A stretch of 7,103 bases of DNA, taken from contig JADFHU010000286.1 in assembly GCA_022567055.1 (NCBI GenBank), forward strand, positions 1 through 7,103, read 5' to 3'. Shown in pieces: positions 1 to 5,937 of the stretch (the stretch's first letter is position 1; each line of letters opens with the position of its first letter). The stretch comes from Planctomycetota bacterium. Lineage in GTDB: Bacteria; Planctomycetota; Phycisphaerae; Sedimentisphaerales; Anaerobacaceae. The position numbers and the translations under genes were made by a program. Under the pieces are notes generated by a model that did not search any database, was not told the origin of the DNA, and worked only from the letters and a program-made list of their open reading frames with translations.

Positions 1-60
1 CAGGCGATGTGAGCATCGTCGATGGAGGCCAACGCCCCAGAAGGCCGTTGCAGCCGGCCG

Positions 61-85
61 AAGCCAGCAGGGATTCGTTAGAGTG
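61..85 (+). repeat. 25-bp direct repeat ending in TTAGAGTG, copy 1
   Basis: Bases 61-85 match 1356-1380 without gaps at 20 of 25 positions. The shared core is AAGCC-r-GCAGGG followed six bases later by TAGAGTG. This copy abuts the left end of palindromic element A. A related motif (CGCTAGCGTGT on the minus strand, about 6105-6115) lies just outside the right arm of copy B, so it may be part of the element's outer border. Function unknown. Confidence 0.5.
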
Positions 86-277
86 TCTTAGCGGCCGCGC
101 AGAAATAACTTCCCATTTATAGGGGCAATCTTGACATTATCTTCGGCCGCTTCTCAATCACGAATTCCTCGACGTAGAATAGCTACGCCTGTGGATTCGC
201 TCAATCGGCGCGACCAAATCTAACGCCAATTTGCTCCCTCTAAAGTGTGAATTTATTTCTGCGTGACCGCTAAGGAC
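84..277 (-). repeat. Long palindromic repeat element, copy A (MITE-like)
   Basis: The whole stretch is one long imperfect palindrome. Bases 91-110 (gcggccgcgcagaaataact) match the reverse complement of 251-270 at 17 of 20 positions, and weaker matching continues inward to about 139 and 222. The apex is a CGTAG/CTACG stem at 173-177 and 183-187 with loop AATAG, exactly at the centre (base 180). Its reverse complement matches copy B: bases 148-219 align with 5969-6041 at 65 of 73 columns, and the outer arms (agaaataa...) also align. Arms, apex and spacing are shared, so this is a defined repeat unit and not chance similarity. It has no coding capacity. Seen directly: palindrome and two copies. 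Inferred: a non-autonomous mobile element, or a repeat acting as an RNA hairpin. The strand sign is arbitrary, taking copy B as +. Confidence 0.8.
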
Positions 278-664
278 CGCGAGCATGGGGCAGACAGGGT
301 TCCTTTGGAGGAAGGGTCACTCCTGCCGGGATCAGCCAAATCGCGTGCCAAGAGTGTTATCACACTACGGCAGGATCCCGCCTGTTGATGCGCCGGTACC
401 CTCTTTTTGTCCTGGGGAAGTTTCTTGCCAAGATTTTGTATCCTATACTTTGAGTGGACACCTGATGGCGGGTGAAGAACGCGTTTCGCCGGGTGTTTCC
501 GAGGGCTTCATGGGATGATTTGGTTCAAGGTTGACGCGTAATTCTTGAGGAGGATTTTTCGGGATTGCTCAGTGCGATCCGACGCAAACGGGCGTCAAAA
601 AACAGACATTGCAGCAAATAAGCGGGATATCGTAATCAGCAACAGGAAATTATGTGCACACAAC
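278..664. other. Non-coding stretch upstream of the first pseudopilin
   Basis: No convincing gene is seen here. A 77-codon open frame at 285-518 has no ribosome binding site, odd composition (rich in C, R, G, S, P) and no recognisable motif. The transcription start of the pseudopilin gene should lie here. Possible sigma-70-like hexamers are TTGACG at 531-536 with GATTTT at 553-558 (16-bp spacing, poor -10), and TATACT at 444-449 without a well-spaced -35; neither is convincing. A small stem GACGC/GCGTC (581-585 and 592-596), followed by six A residues, would sit in the 5' untranslated leader. Confidence 0.4.
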
Positions 665-671
665 AGAGGAG
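665..671 (+). promoter_or_regulatory. Ribosome binding site of the first pseudopilin
   Basis: AGAGGAG lies 6 nt upstream of ATG 678. This is the strongest Shine-Dalgarno site in the window. It decides the start at 678 over the in-frame GTG at 654, which would add eight residues in front of the prepilin leader. A strong site fits an abundant filament subunit. Confidence 0.8.
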
Positions 672-677
672 ATCAAC

Positions 678-1151
678 ATGAAAGCTAGAAACGGGTTTAC
701 ATTAGTGGAAATTCTGATTGTCGTTGTCATTCTGGGCATCTTGGCTGCGATCGTGATTCCGCAGTTTACCGAGGCGAGCAACGAGGCCAGGACCTCGAGT
801 CTCGTGTCCGATCTGCAAACCGTTCGTTCTCAGATCGAGCTGTTTAAGATCCAACACACTGATGCGCTGCCCGGGGCTGCTAGCGGCATAACTGTCGCTG
901 AGGCATTGACCCTGTATACGAATACCAATGGCACGAAGGCCACCACGCAGGCTCCCGGTGCCGAGATTTTCGGTCCCTATCTCCAGAAGATTCCGACCAA
1001 TCCCTATGCGGATTCGGTTGCGGCGGGCGGGGACCCTGATGGCATTGAAGCGACGGCTGCTGCTGCAACAGTCGACGGCTCAACGGGTTGGCACTTCCAT
1101 ACGACAACGGGGGCATTCCATGCCAACACGGTGGGCCACGATTCACTATAA
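678..1151 (+). CDS. GspG-like major pseudopilin (type II secretion / type IV pilin-like)
   Basis: Predicted protein of 157 residues. It has a six-residue charged leader (MKARNG) ending in Gly6, then the class III signal FTLVEILIVVVILGILAAIV. Prepilin peptidase should cut after Gly6 and methylate the new N-terminal Phe; the mature +5 Glu is present. Residues 7-29 form the hydrophobic helix that anchors the subunit in the inner membrane and packs the filament core. Residues 99-109 (GPYLQKIPTNP) resemble the GPYLKKxPxDPWG signature of GspG, with Asn-Pro in place of Asp-Pro. The C-terminal segment 138-145 (GWHFHTTTG) follows the GW-x-[FY]-x(3)-TG pattern. The strong ribosome binding site, downstream terminator and size point to the main filament subunit. 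It could belong to a T2SS pseudopilus or to a pilus; the sequence does not decide. Its nearest relative in the window is the next gene. Confidence is high for the family and moderate for 'major'. Confidence 0.93.
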   Translation: MKARNGFTLVEILIVVVILGILAAIVIPQFTEASNEARTSSLVSDLQTVRSQIELFKIQHTDALPGAASGITVAEALTLYTNTNGTKATTQAPGAEIFGPYLQKIPTNPYADSVAAGGDPDGIEATAAAATVDGSTGWHFHTTTGAFHANTVGHDSL

Positions 1152-1185
1152 GTGATCCCACATCTGACTGACACTAGGCTGGATA

Positions 1186-1217
1186 GGGGCGTGCCGGACC
1201 AACTGCCGGCACGCCCT
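1186..1217 (+). other. Perfect 11-bp GC-rich hairpin in the 3' untranslated region
   Basis: GGGCGTGCCGG (1187-1197) pairs perfectly with CCGGCACGCCC (1206-1216) across an 8-nt loop, and a G-U pair extends it by one. No U-tract follows, so it is not a standard terminator. It lies 35 nt after the stop codon of the first pseudopilin and upstream of the true terminator. It may protect the pilin mRNA 3' end or act as a pause site; this role is inferred. Confidence 0.65.
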
Positions 1218-1250
1218 CCAGCGCTTAATAGATGTTGAAACTGAAGGGCT

Positions 1251-1285
1251 GGCCGAGCCGCACTGGAAAGGGTCGGCCCGTTTTT
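1251..1285 (+). terminator. Rho-independent terminator after the first pseudopilin
   Basis: GGCCGAGCC (1251-1259) pairs with GGGTCGGCC (1270-1278) with one G-G mismatch and a 10-nt loop. It is followed by CG and then TTTTT at 1281-1285. This is the only good intrinsic terminator seen in the window, and it separates the first pseudopilin from the downstream genes. Confidence 0.75.
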
Positions 1286-1355
1286 ATTAAGGTACTCTGA
1301 TAAATCCGTCGCGTCGGCCCGAGGCCGAGCGAAGCGATCCTCTGCAAGGCGGCCT

Positions 1356-1380
1356 AAGCCGGCAGGGGCTTGCTAGAGTG
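1356..1380 (+). repeat. 25-bp direct repeat ending in CTAGAGTG, copy 2
   Basis: Matches bases 61-85 at 20 of 25 positions without gaps. Its last 10 bases, with C1381, form one arm (TGCTAGAGTGC, 1371-1381) of an exact inverted repeat whose other arm is at 1939-1949. It lies 31 nt before the second pseudopilin start codon, so it may fall in that gene's promoter or leader. Confidence 0.5.
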
Positions 1381-1411
1381 CCCAAGTCAGAATCTGTTTG
1401 AGGACAGAACG

Positions 1412-1918
1412 ATGAATAGGGCGAAGGCCTTTACGCTCGTTGAGATTCTCATCGTGGTGGTCTTGCTGGGGCTGTTGGCGGCGATCGTGATCCCCGCCTT
1501 TGGGGAAGGCACCATGTCCGCCAGGGCGAGCGCTTTGACTCAAGATCTGAGAATCCTGCAGCGTTTTATTCTAATCTATAAGGGCCAGCACCTGGAAGTG
1601 GCGCCCGGCTATCTAAATGGGAACACGTCCAGCACACCGACAGAAAGTGCCTTTGTAAATCAGGCAACACAATCGAGTACTTCGACGGGGCAGACAGCCG
1701 CGATCGGGACCTCAGGCTATAATCGGGGACCCTATTTGGCGAAGATCCCCACCAACCCCATCAACAATCTGAACACCGTTCAGATACTAGCTGATAGCAG
1801 TCCGTTCCCCGCAGAGGCCGACAACAGCCACGGCTGGATCTACAAGCCGGCCACGGGGGAAATCCGATCCGACTGCACGGGGGCCGATACCGGGGGCAAT
1901 GCCTACTACGCATACTGA
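1412..1918 (+). CDS. Second GspG-like pseudopilin
   Basis: Predicted protein of 168 residues. ATG 1412 is preferred because GAGGA lies 7 nt upstream (1400-1404) and it gives a six-residue leader (MNRAKA) like that of the first pseudopilin. The TTG at 1370 would add 14 residues that look like non-coding DNA. The signal is FTLVEILIVVVLLGLLAAIV with Glu at +5, but the residue before the cleavage site is Ala6 instead of the usual Gly. Residues 106-116 (GPYLAKIPTNP) and 141-148 (GWIYKPATG) repeat the two conserved blocks of the first pseudopilin, so the two are paralogues. The middle region (residues 70-104) is rich in S, T, N and Q. The tail has a single Cys155 and ends NAYYAY. It stands alone: a terminator lies upstream and a 257-nt gap follows. 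It is probably a minor or alternative filament subunit; its exact place in the machine is unknown. Confidence 0.9.
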   Translation: MNRAKAFTLVEILIVVVLLGLLAAIVIPAFGEGTMSARASALTQDLRILQRFILIYKGQHLEVAPGYLNGNTSSTPTESAFVNQATQSSTSTGQTAAIGTSGYNRGPYLAKIPTNPINNLNTVQILADSSPFPAEADNSHGWIYKPATGEIRSDCTGADTGGNAYYAY

Positions 1919-1938
1919 TCAGATCCCCTTTATCGGCC

Positions 1939-1949
1939 GCACTCTAGCA
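1939..1949 (-). repeat. Inverted copy of TGCTAGAGTGC
   Basis: GCACTCTAGCA is the exact reverse complement of 1371-1381, so the second pseudopilin gene lies between two inverted 11-bp copies. The minus-strand reading (ttcgctgctagagtgcggcc) also resembles the border of element A (attcgttagagtg...cggccg). It may mark the edge of an old insertion or duplicated cassette, or may be a chance pair. Confidence 0.45.
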
Positions 1950-2175
1950 GCGAATTAAGAAAAGACAAGGGTGGGCGCGCGGATGATTTCGACGTCAATA
2001 GGTGCTTTTATGGGCCGCCTCGGGAAGATCCCCTGGCGATTCGCTTTCGGAGACTACGAACAGTTGTCTTCTGGGACCTCGACTACGAAGCATTGACCGT
2101 GATGATCTCGACCAAAGCGTCGCTCGTAAAGGAACCTCCAGATAGGGCCGAAGAGAGGCTTTGAGGTTGGGTGAA

Positions 2176-2808
2176 ATGAAAAGCAAAACGAATGATACCC
2201 ATGTGTCCATTCGGTGGACATGTCAGAACGGAACTCCATTCCCAGCCTGGTGGCGGTTCATCTCATGGATTCACCAGCGTGCCAGAGGGTGTGAGATCCT
2301 ACCGGTCAGGCCCCCATCGCTCCGGGCCTTCACTCTGATCGAACTGGTCGTGGTGATGGTGTTGCTCGCGGTAGGTGCGGCCATGGTCGTTCCCATGTTG
2401 TCATTGACCTCCAGTGCTCAGGTACGATCTGCCGCAGACATGATTGCCGCCGATTTGGAGTATGCCAAGAGCATGGCGATTCGCGGGGGGCAGACGCACG
2501 CGGTTGTGTTCAGCGCCGCGGGAGAGACCTACCAGCTTCAAGACCAGACCAGTACCGTTTTGCAGCATCCTGTGAAAGTGGGCTTCGACTATGTCGTTGA
2601 TTTTTCCAGGGACAGCCGCCTGGATCAGGTGGACCTTTCCAGCGTCAGTTTCGACACGACTTCGACCGTAAAGTTTGACCATCTCGGTAGTCCCTTTAAT
2701 GGAGATGACAATCCGCTCAACAGTGGATCCGTTGACGTGAGCGTAGGCTCCGTCAGTCGAACGATTTCGGTGGAACCGGTCACCGGGATCATTTCCGTCA
2801 GTGAATGA
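2176..2808 (+). CDS. GspH/FimT-like minor pseudopilin with a long leader
   Basis: Predicted protein of 210 residues from ATG 2176, with GAGG 9 nt upstream (2163-2166). The prepilin signal AFTLIELVVVMVLLAVGAA begins at residue 51, with Ala51 before the cleavage point and Glu at mature +5. After the hydrophobic helix (52-75) comes a GspH/FimT-type domain. Its early block is QVRSAADMIAADLEYAKSMA (about 82-101), with THAVVFSAAGETYQL following. The closing block is KFDHLGSPFNG (about 166-176), then RTISVEPVTGIISV (about 195-208), the usual F-x(n)-G ... I-x-V-x(3)-TG-x-I pattern of the family. GspH caps the tip of T2SS pseudopili together with other minor pseudopilins. The 51-residue leader is unusually long, and no in-frame start lies closer than GTG 2203. 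The gene starts a compact run, with PilM 22 nt downstream. Confidence 0.88.
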   Translation: MKSKTNDTHVSIRWTCQNGTPFPAWWRFISWIHQRARGCEILPVRPPSLRAFTLIELVVVMVLLAVGAAMVVPMLSLTSSAQVRSAADMIAADLEYAKSMAIRGGQTHAVVFSAAGETYQLQDQTSTVLQHPVKVGFDYVVDFSRDSRLDQVDLSSVSFDTTSTVKFDHLGSPFNGDDNPLNSGSVDVSVGSVSRTISVEPVTGIISVSE

Positions 2809-2830
2809 ACTCTAAGTTATTGAAGCGACC

Positions 2831-4042
2831 ATGTTTAGATTTGGATCAAGAAAGAAGTGCGGATCGATAGGGTTAGACATCATAGATGATTCTATCAAAA
2901 TGCTCCAGCTTGGCTATCAGCAGGGACAGCTCTCTGTGACCATGGCCAAACGTGTGTCCCTGTCGATCGAAGAGGATGAGCCGCAGCGCCGTCAGTCTGT
3001 CGTCGCTGCCATTCACGACATATTGGATGAGGGCGGATTTCGGGGAAAGCAGGTGGTGACCTGTTTACCCAATGATGCCTGGAACGTGACTTCGGTCCGT
3101 CTGGATCTGGCCGATTCGACCAAGACCGGCGCTGAACTCAACAGGGAGGCGGCCTACCGTTTCGGCCTGGATCCGGAGGTTGATTCGATTCGTCACTTGC
3201 CTGCGGGCCAGATCCATCATGGCGACCAGGTGAAACAAGAAGTGATCCTGTTCGGCGCCGAAGATGAGCGAATTCGGCGTCATATCGCGCTGCTGGAGGA
3301 GTCGAGGCTTGTCCCAGTCGGTATCGATCCCCTCCCCTGTGCGTTGTTCCGGGCGCATACCCGTCAAATGCGGCGTCAGGGAGACAGGGAGCAGGCGGTC
3401 ATGTATGTCCACGTGGGGAGCCGGGAATCCACCGTCGTGTTCGGCATTCAGGGTGAAATCTGTTTCATAAAACAGATTCCGGTCGGAGCCGTTCACGTGG
3501 ATCGAGAGATTGCGGACAAGTTAAACGTCTCCATGGATGAGGCACAGCGCATGCGATTGAGTCTGCAGCACTCGGGTCAGGAGGGACACACACTGAAGGG
3601 GCCTGATGCTTCAAAGGGTAAACCCCAGGTCCGGCAGACCCAGGAGCCCGAATCGGAAAAAACAGCGGCCTCGAGTCTCGATCAATCCACGCGACAAGTG
3701 CTATTGGACCCGATGAATTCGATTGCCGAGCAGTTGATCAATGAAATCTCCCTCTGTCTACGGTACTACACTGTCACTTTCCGGGGACAACGCGTCGGTT
3801 CTGCCCTCGTGTCGGGTGTAGGGGCCGATACGCCTCTTCTAATGGATACCTTTAGACGTCTCCTGCCCTTGGAAGTAGGCGTGGCACAGTCATTCCGTGG
3901 ATTGAAATCAGTGGGCCGACTCTCCCAGGACCGGCCCACGGAGTGGACGATTGCCATTGGGCTCGCCCTAAAGGGCATTGAGGCGGCAAGATCCCAGAGC
4001 GAGGAGAAATCCAAGACGAATCAGCTCATCTCAGTGGGCTGA
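2831..4042 (+). CDS. pilM: PilM-like actin-fold assembly protein
   Basis: Predicted protein of 403 residues, longer than the usual ~350. There is no signal peptide or membrane segment, so it should be cytoplasmic. The PilM/FtsA-like (actin-fold) layout can be followed: phosphate-1 region GSIGLDIIDDSIKMLQLG at 11-28; ACLPND-like segment VTCLPNDAW at 76-84; phosphate-2 region MYVHVGSRESTVVFG at 191-205 followed by EICFIKQIPVGA at 209-220; adenosine region SALVSGVGAD at 324-333. PilM binds the cytoplasmic tail of PilN and links the inner-membrane complex to the motor; the adjacent pilN-like gene fits this. Several nucleotide-binding positions look altered: the DxG of phosphate-1 reads DII, the phosphate-2 Asp is His194, and GGG reads GVG. 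A polar insert at about 247-285 (rich in G, K, Q, E, S) looks like a disordered linker. The start has only a weak GAAG upstream. Confidence 0.87.
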   Translation: MFRFGSRKKCGSIGLDIIDDSIKMLQLGYQQGQLSVTMAKRVSLSIEEDEPQRRQSVVAAIHDILDEGGFRGKQVVTCLPNDAWNVTSVRLDLADSTKTGAELNREAAYRFGLDPEVDSIRHLPAGQIHHGDQVKQEVILFGAEDERIRRHIALLEESRLVPVGIDPLPCALFRAHTRQMRRQGDREQAVMYVHVGSRESTVVFGIQGEICFIKQIPVGAVHVDREIADKLNVSMDEAQRMRLSLQHSGQEGHTLKGPDASKGKPQVRQTQEPESEKTAASSLDQSTRQVLLDPMNSIAEQLINEISLCLRYYTVTFRGQRVGSALVSGVGADTPLLMDTFRRLLPLEVGVAQSFRGLKSVGRLSQDRPTEWTIAIGLALKGIEAARSQSEEKSKTNQLISVG

Positions 4043-4069
4043 CCCGATTCTGATAATGAATGGTGAGGT

Positions 4070-4759
4070 ATGAGAGACGTAGACTTCCTACCCGAGTGGT
4101 ATAGGGACAATACACAACGCAAACTGAGCGTGCGACGGCAATACATCGCTTTGAGCATCATTTTTCTGATCATGATTCTCTCGAACGCGGTCGCCTCTCG
4201 AAAAATCTCCCGGGCCAATGCGGACCTGGTACGCTCCGACACGGAACGGGGCCAGGCGGAGCGTTTCATGGTGGAATTCGAGCGGCTAAGCGCTCGTGTC
4301 TCTGAGACGCGGGCCGCCATGACGTCTGCGAATCGCCTCAAACTGGATCTGGACGTGGCCCACGTACTCGCGGAGTTGAGCACCGTCGTATCCGGAGAGA
4401 TCGTTCTGCAGAGTGTGGAACTGCTGAGTCTCAAACCAACGGAACAGGCGCTTCGGGGCGAGACGGCGCAGGCGCCATCGGAAAGCGACGACGCGGGCGA
4501 ACGCACGGCGGAGCGCTACTCTGTTCGACTCATAGGTTTCGCGAGCCATGCGGGCCATGTGGCGGCACTCATCGCCGAACTGGAAAACTCGGCCACTTTT
4601 CGCAAGGTCAATCTCGTCTACTCGAAGGCCGCTACGGAAGCCCTTGCGAGTGAGTCGGCACCGAGTGCTCAGGTGAGCGAGCAGACGAGCCAAAAAGGGT
4701 TTGAATTTGAAGTGAGTTGCACCATTGCGGTCGGTCGTGAAATCGAACAGGGTGATTAG
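4070..4759 (+). CDS. pilN: PilN-like inner-membrane assembly protein
   Basis: Predicted protein of 229 residues. The short cytoplasmic N-terminus has DVDFLPEWYRD at 3-13, the counterpart of the INLLP-type motif by which PilN docks onto PilM. One membrane segment follows at about 24-42 (QYIALSIIFLIMILSNAVA). A coiled-coil-prone stretch runs from about 44 to 90 (ARVSETRAAM and similar heptads). The rest should be a periplasmic ferredoxin-like domain (about 105-120 and 146-223), interrupted by acidic, low-complexity loops at about 124-147 and 187-207. PilN pairs with PilO to form the alignment subcomplex. The start is ATG 4070, because an in-frame stop lies just upstream (4064-4066). The only Shine-Dalgarno-like sequence, GGTGAGG (4062-4068), ends 1 nt before the ATG, too close to be standard. 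The gap to the PilM stop is 27 nt. Confidence 0.88.
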   Translation: MRDVDFLPEWYRDNTQRKLSVRRQYIALSIIFLIMILSNAVASRKISRANADLVRSDTERGQAERFMVEFERLSARVSETRAAMTSANRLKLDLDVAHVLAELSTVVSGEIVLQSVELLSLKPTEQALRGETAQAPSESDDAGERTAERYSVRLIGFASHAGHVAALIAELENSATFRKVNLVYSKAATEALASESAPSAQVSEQTSQKGFEFEVSCTIAVGREIEQGD

Positions 4760-4774
4760 GGATTAGGGGATAGG
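4754..4774 (+). repeat. Three tandem heptamers between pilN-like and pilO-like genes
   Basis: GATTAGG, GATTAGG and GGATAGG follow each other without a gap. The first one contains the TAG stop codon of the PilN-like gene, and the last ends 6 nt before ATG 4781, where it may serve as a weak ribosome binding site (AGG). Probably replication slippage; possible effect on pilO-like translation. Confidence 0.6.
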
Positions 4775-4780
4775 TTGCTT

Positions 4781-5344
4781 ATGCGGAATAAAACACAGAT
4801 GTCCATCGTTGCCGTCGGGGCACTCCTCGTGATTGATTTCGTCTGGTTTGGCTTTTTGCCTTCCCGGAAGCAACTGGAACTCATTCGGAAACTCGAGGCG
4901 AGGCAGATGGGCGTTGTTGATGTTGCCGAGACACAGCGAGCCGAGGTGGCAGCAGTGCGGCAGGAACTGGAGCAACTCGAACAAGACATGGGTGAGCTGG
5001 GTCGGCACATACCCAAAGAAAAGTCTATCGGAACGTTCCTGACGGAGATGTCCATCTTGATGACGCGCCATGGTCTGACGAAACAGATGATTGTTCCCGG
5101 CACCGAAGTTGCCGGAGACATCGCTATCCGTGTGCCGGTGGAGGTGTACTGTGAGGGAAAACTAAAGGCAATCTATGGATTCTATGAGGACCTGAAGGGG
5201 ATTGAGAGGTTGGTACAGATTGACGAGATCCTCTTGACGAACGATGCCCATTTGGCGGGTCACCTGCGGATGGAGGCTCAATTCATCATCTTCTACCAAC
5301 CCGAACCCATCTGGGAGGAAGACAAGCGCGTTTCGGCACTATGA
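4781..5344 (+). CDS. pilO: PilO-like inner-membrane assembly protein
   Basis: Predicted protein of 187 residues. It has a short cytoplasmic tail (MRNKTQ), one membrane segment at about 7-26 (MSIVAVGALLVIDFVWFGFL), then a coiled coil at about 30-76 rich in Q, E, L and R. HIPKEKSIGTFLTEMSILMT at 76-95 is the typical PilO transition into the periplasmic ferredoxin-like domain. That domain spans about 97-174, with VPVEVYCEGKLKAIYGFYED (118-137) and RMEAQFIIFYQPE (163-175). PilO dimerises with PilN and holds PilP/GspC. ATG 4781 is preferred over TTG 4775, which would add only two residues. The stop codon overlaps the start of the next gene in an ATGA arrangement, which suggests translational coupling. 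Confidence 0.88.
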   Translation: MRNKTQMSIVAVGALLVIDFVWFGFLPSRKQLELIRKLEARQMGVVDVAETQRAEVAAVRQELEQLEQDMGELGRHIPKEKSIGTFLTEMSILMTRHGLTKQMIVPGTEVAGDIAIRVPVEVYCEGKLKAIYGFYEDLKGIERLVQIDEILLTNDAHLAGHLRMEAQFIIFYQPEPIWEEDKRVSAL

Positions 5345-5937
5345 CGAATGAGACACACCATCGAGAGGGCCGGCCACGTATTGGGTGGTGCCGGTGGCTG
5401 ACGCGGACCCGAACCCGAACACCCTTGATGTTGGGTGCACTGACCATTGCGGTGGCACTCGTTGTGCGCAGCGCCGTGGAGCAAGGACCACAGGCCGGCA
5501 AAGCCGACACAGTGATTGACGCCACGGTTCCGCCGCCGCAGTCTCGTACCGGGACACCGGTCGCTCGGGTCGCCGCGCCGCGCCGCAATCGAGGCATAGA
5601 GCGAGATTTTTTCGTACGGGAGCGCCCGATAAGCACAGGCGACCCCGCAGAGAGCCGCGCGCCTGTCCCGCCGCCCGCCGCGCCGGCGGGGCCCTCGACC
5701 GATGAGGTGATCAAGGCCGCACTCAGCGGACTGGTCCTCAAGGCAATCGTGATGGGGGAGCAGCCGCAGGCATTCTTGAACGACCGATTCGTGAGGGTGG
5801 GTGAGGAACTCGACCTAGAGGGATACCGAGACATGGTGTGTGAAGTGAAAGAGATTTACGAAGCGTCCGTGGTATTGGTCTGTGGGAGGACATCGGTCGT
5901 GCTACGACTCGTTCCCAAGGGATCGGCAAGAAATTAA
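5341..5937 (+). CDS. PilP/GspC-like membrane-anchored bridging protein
   Basis: Predicted protein of 198 residues. The start overlaps the PilO-like stop by 4 nt (ATGA). It has a basic N-terminus with an RTRTRT run (22-27), a single membrane segment at about 28-43, and a long Pro/Ala/Arg-rich periplasmic linker (about 47-120). The linker contains IERDFFVRERP (86-96), in the place of the RDPF-type motif of this class. A compact beta domain at about 129-193 begins LVLKAIVMGEQPQAFLN and continues RVGEELDLEGY, then VCEVKEIYEASVVLVCG. This matches the homology region of GspC and the beta domain of PilP, which contact the secretin. PilP is normally a lipoprotein, but no lipobox is present here; the only early Cys (17) precedes the membrane segment. 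The layout is therefore that of GspC. The last codons and the TAA stop fall inside the arm of repeat element B. Family call is good; PilP versus GspC naming is open. Confidence 0.78.
   Translation: MTNETHHREGRPRIGWCRWLTRTRTRTPLMLGALTIAVALVVRSAVEQGPQAGKADTVIDATVPPPQSRTGTPVARVAAPRRNRGIERDFFVRERPISTGDPAESRAPVPPPAAPAGPSTDEVIKAALSGLVLKAIVMGEQPQAFLNDRFVRVGEELDLEGYRDMVCEVKEIYEASVVLVCGRTSVVLRLVPKGSARN

Noticed and set aside
285..518. 77-codon + strand open frame upstream of the first pseudopilin
   Set aside because: No ribosome binding site, atypical composition, no domain or motif, and it starts right at the edge of the repeat element.
560..610. Resemblance to the GACGCAAA block of c-di-GMP-I riboswitches in the 5' leader of the first pseudopilin
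   Set aside because: Only the short GACGCAAA string fits; the AGGGCAAACC block, the P1-P3 stems and the second hairpin are not found.
654..677. GTG 654 as start of the first pseudopilin
   Set aside because: ATG 678 has AGAGGAG at 6-nt spacing and gives a normal six-residue prepilin leader.
1370..1411. TTG 1370 as start of the second pseudopilin
   Set aside because: It falls in the TAGAGTG repeat; ATG 1412 has GAGGA at 7 nt and a normal leader.
4021..4506. 161-codon minus-strand open frame opposite the PilN-like gene
   Set aside because: Ser/Arg-rich shadow of a clear + strand gene with FLPEWY motif and membrane segment.
5286..5834. 182-codon minus-strand open frame opposite the PilP/GspC-like gene
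   Set aside because: Low-complexity Arg/Ser/Ala-rich shadow; the + strand gene has membrane segment, linker, beta domain and operon context.
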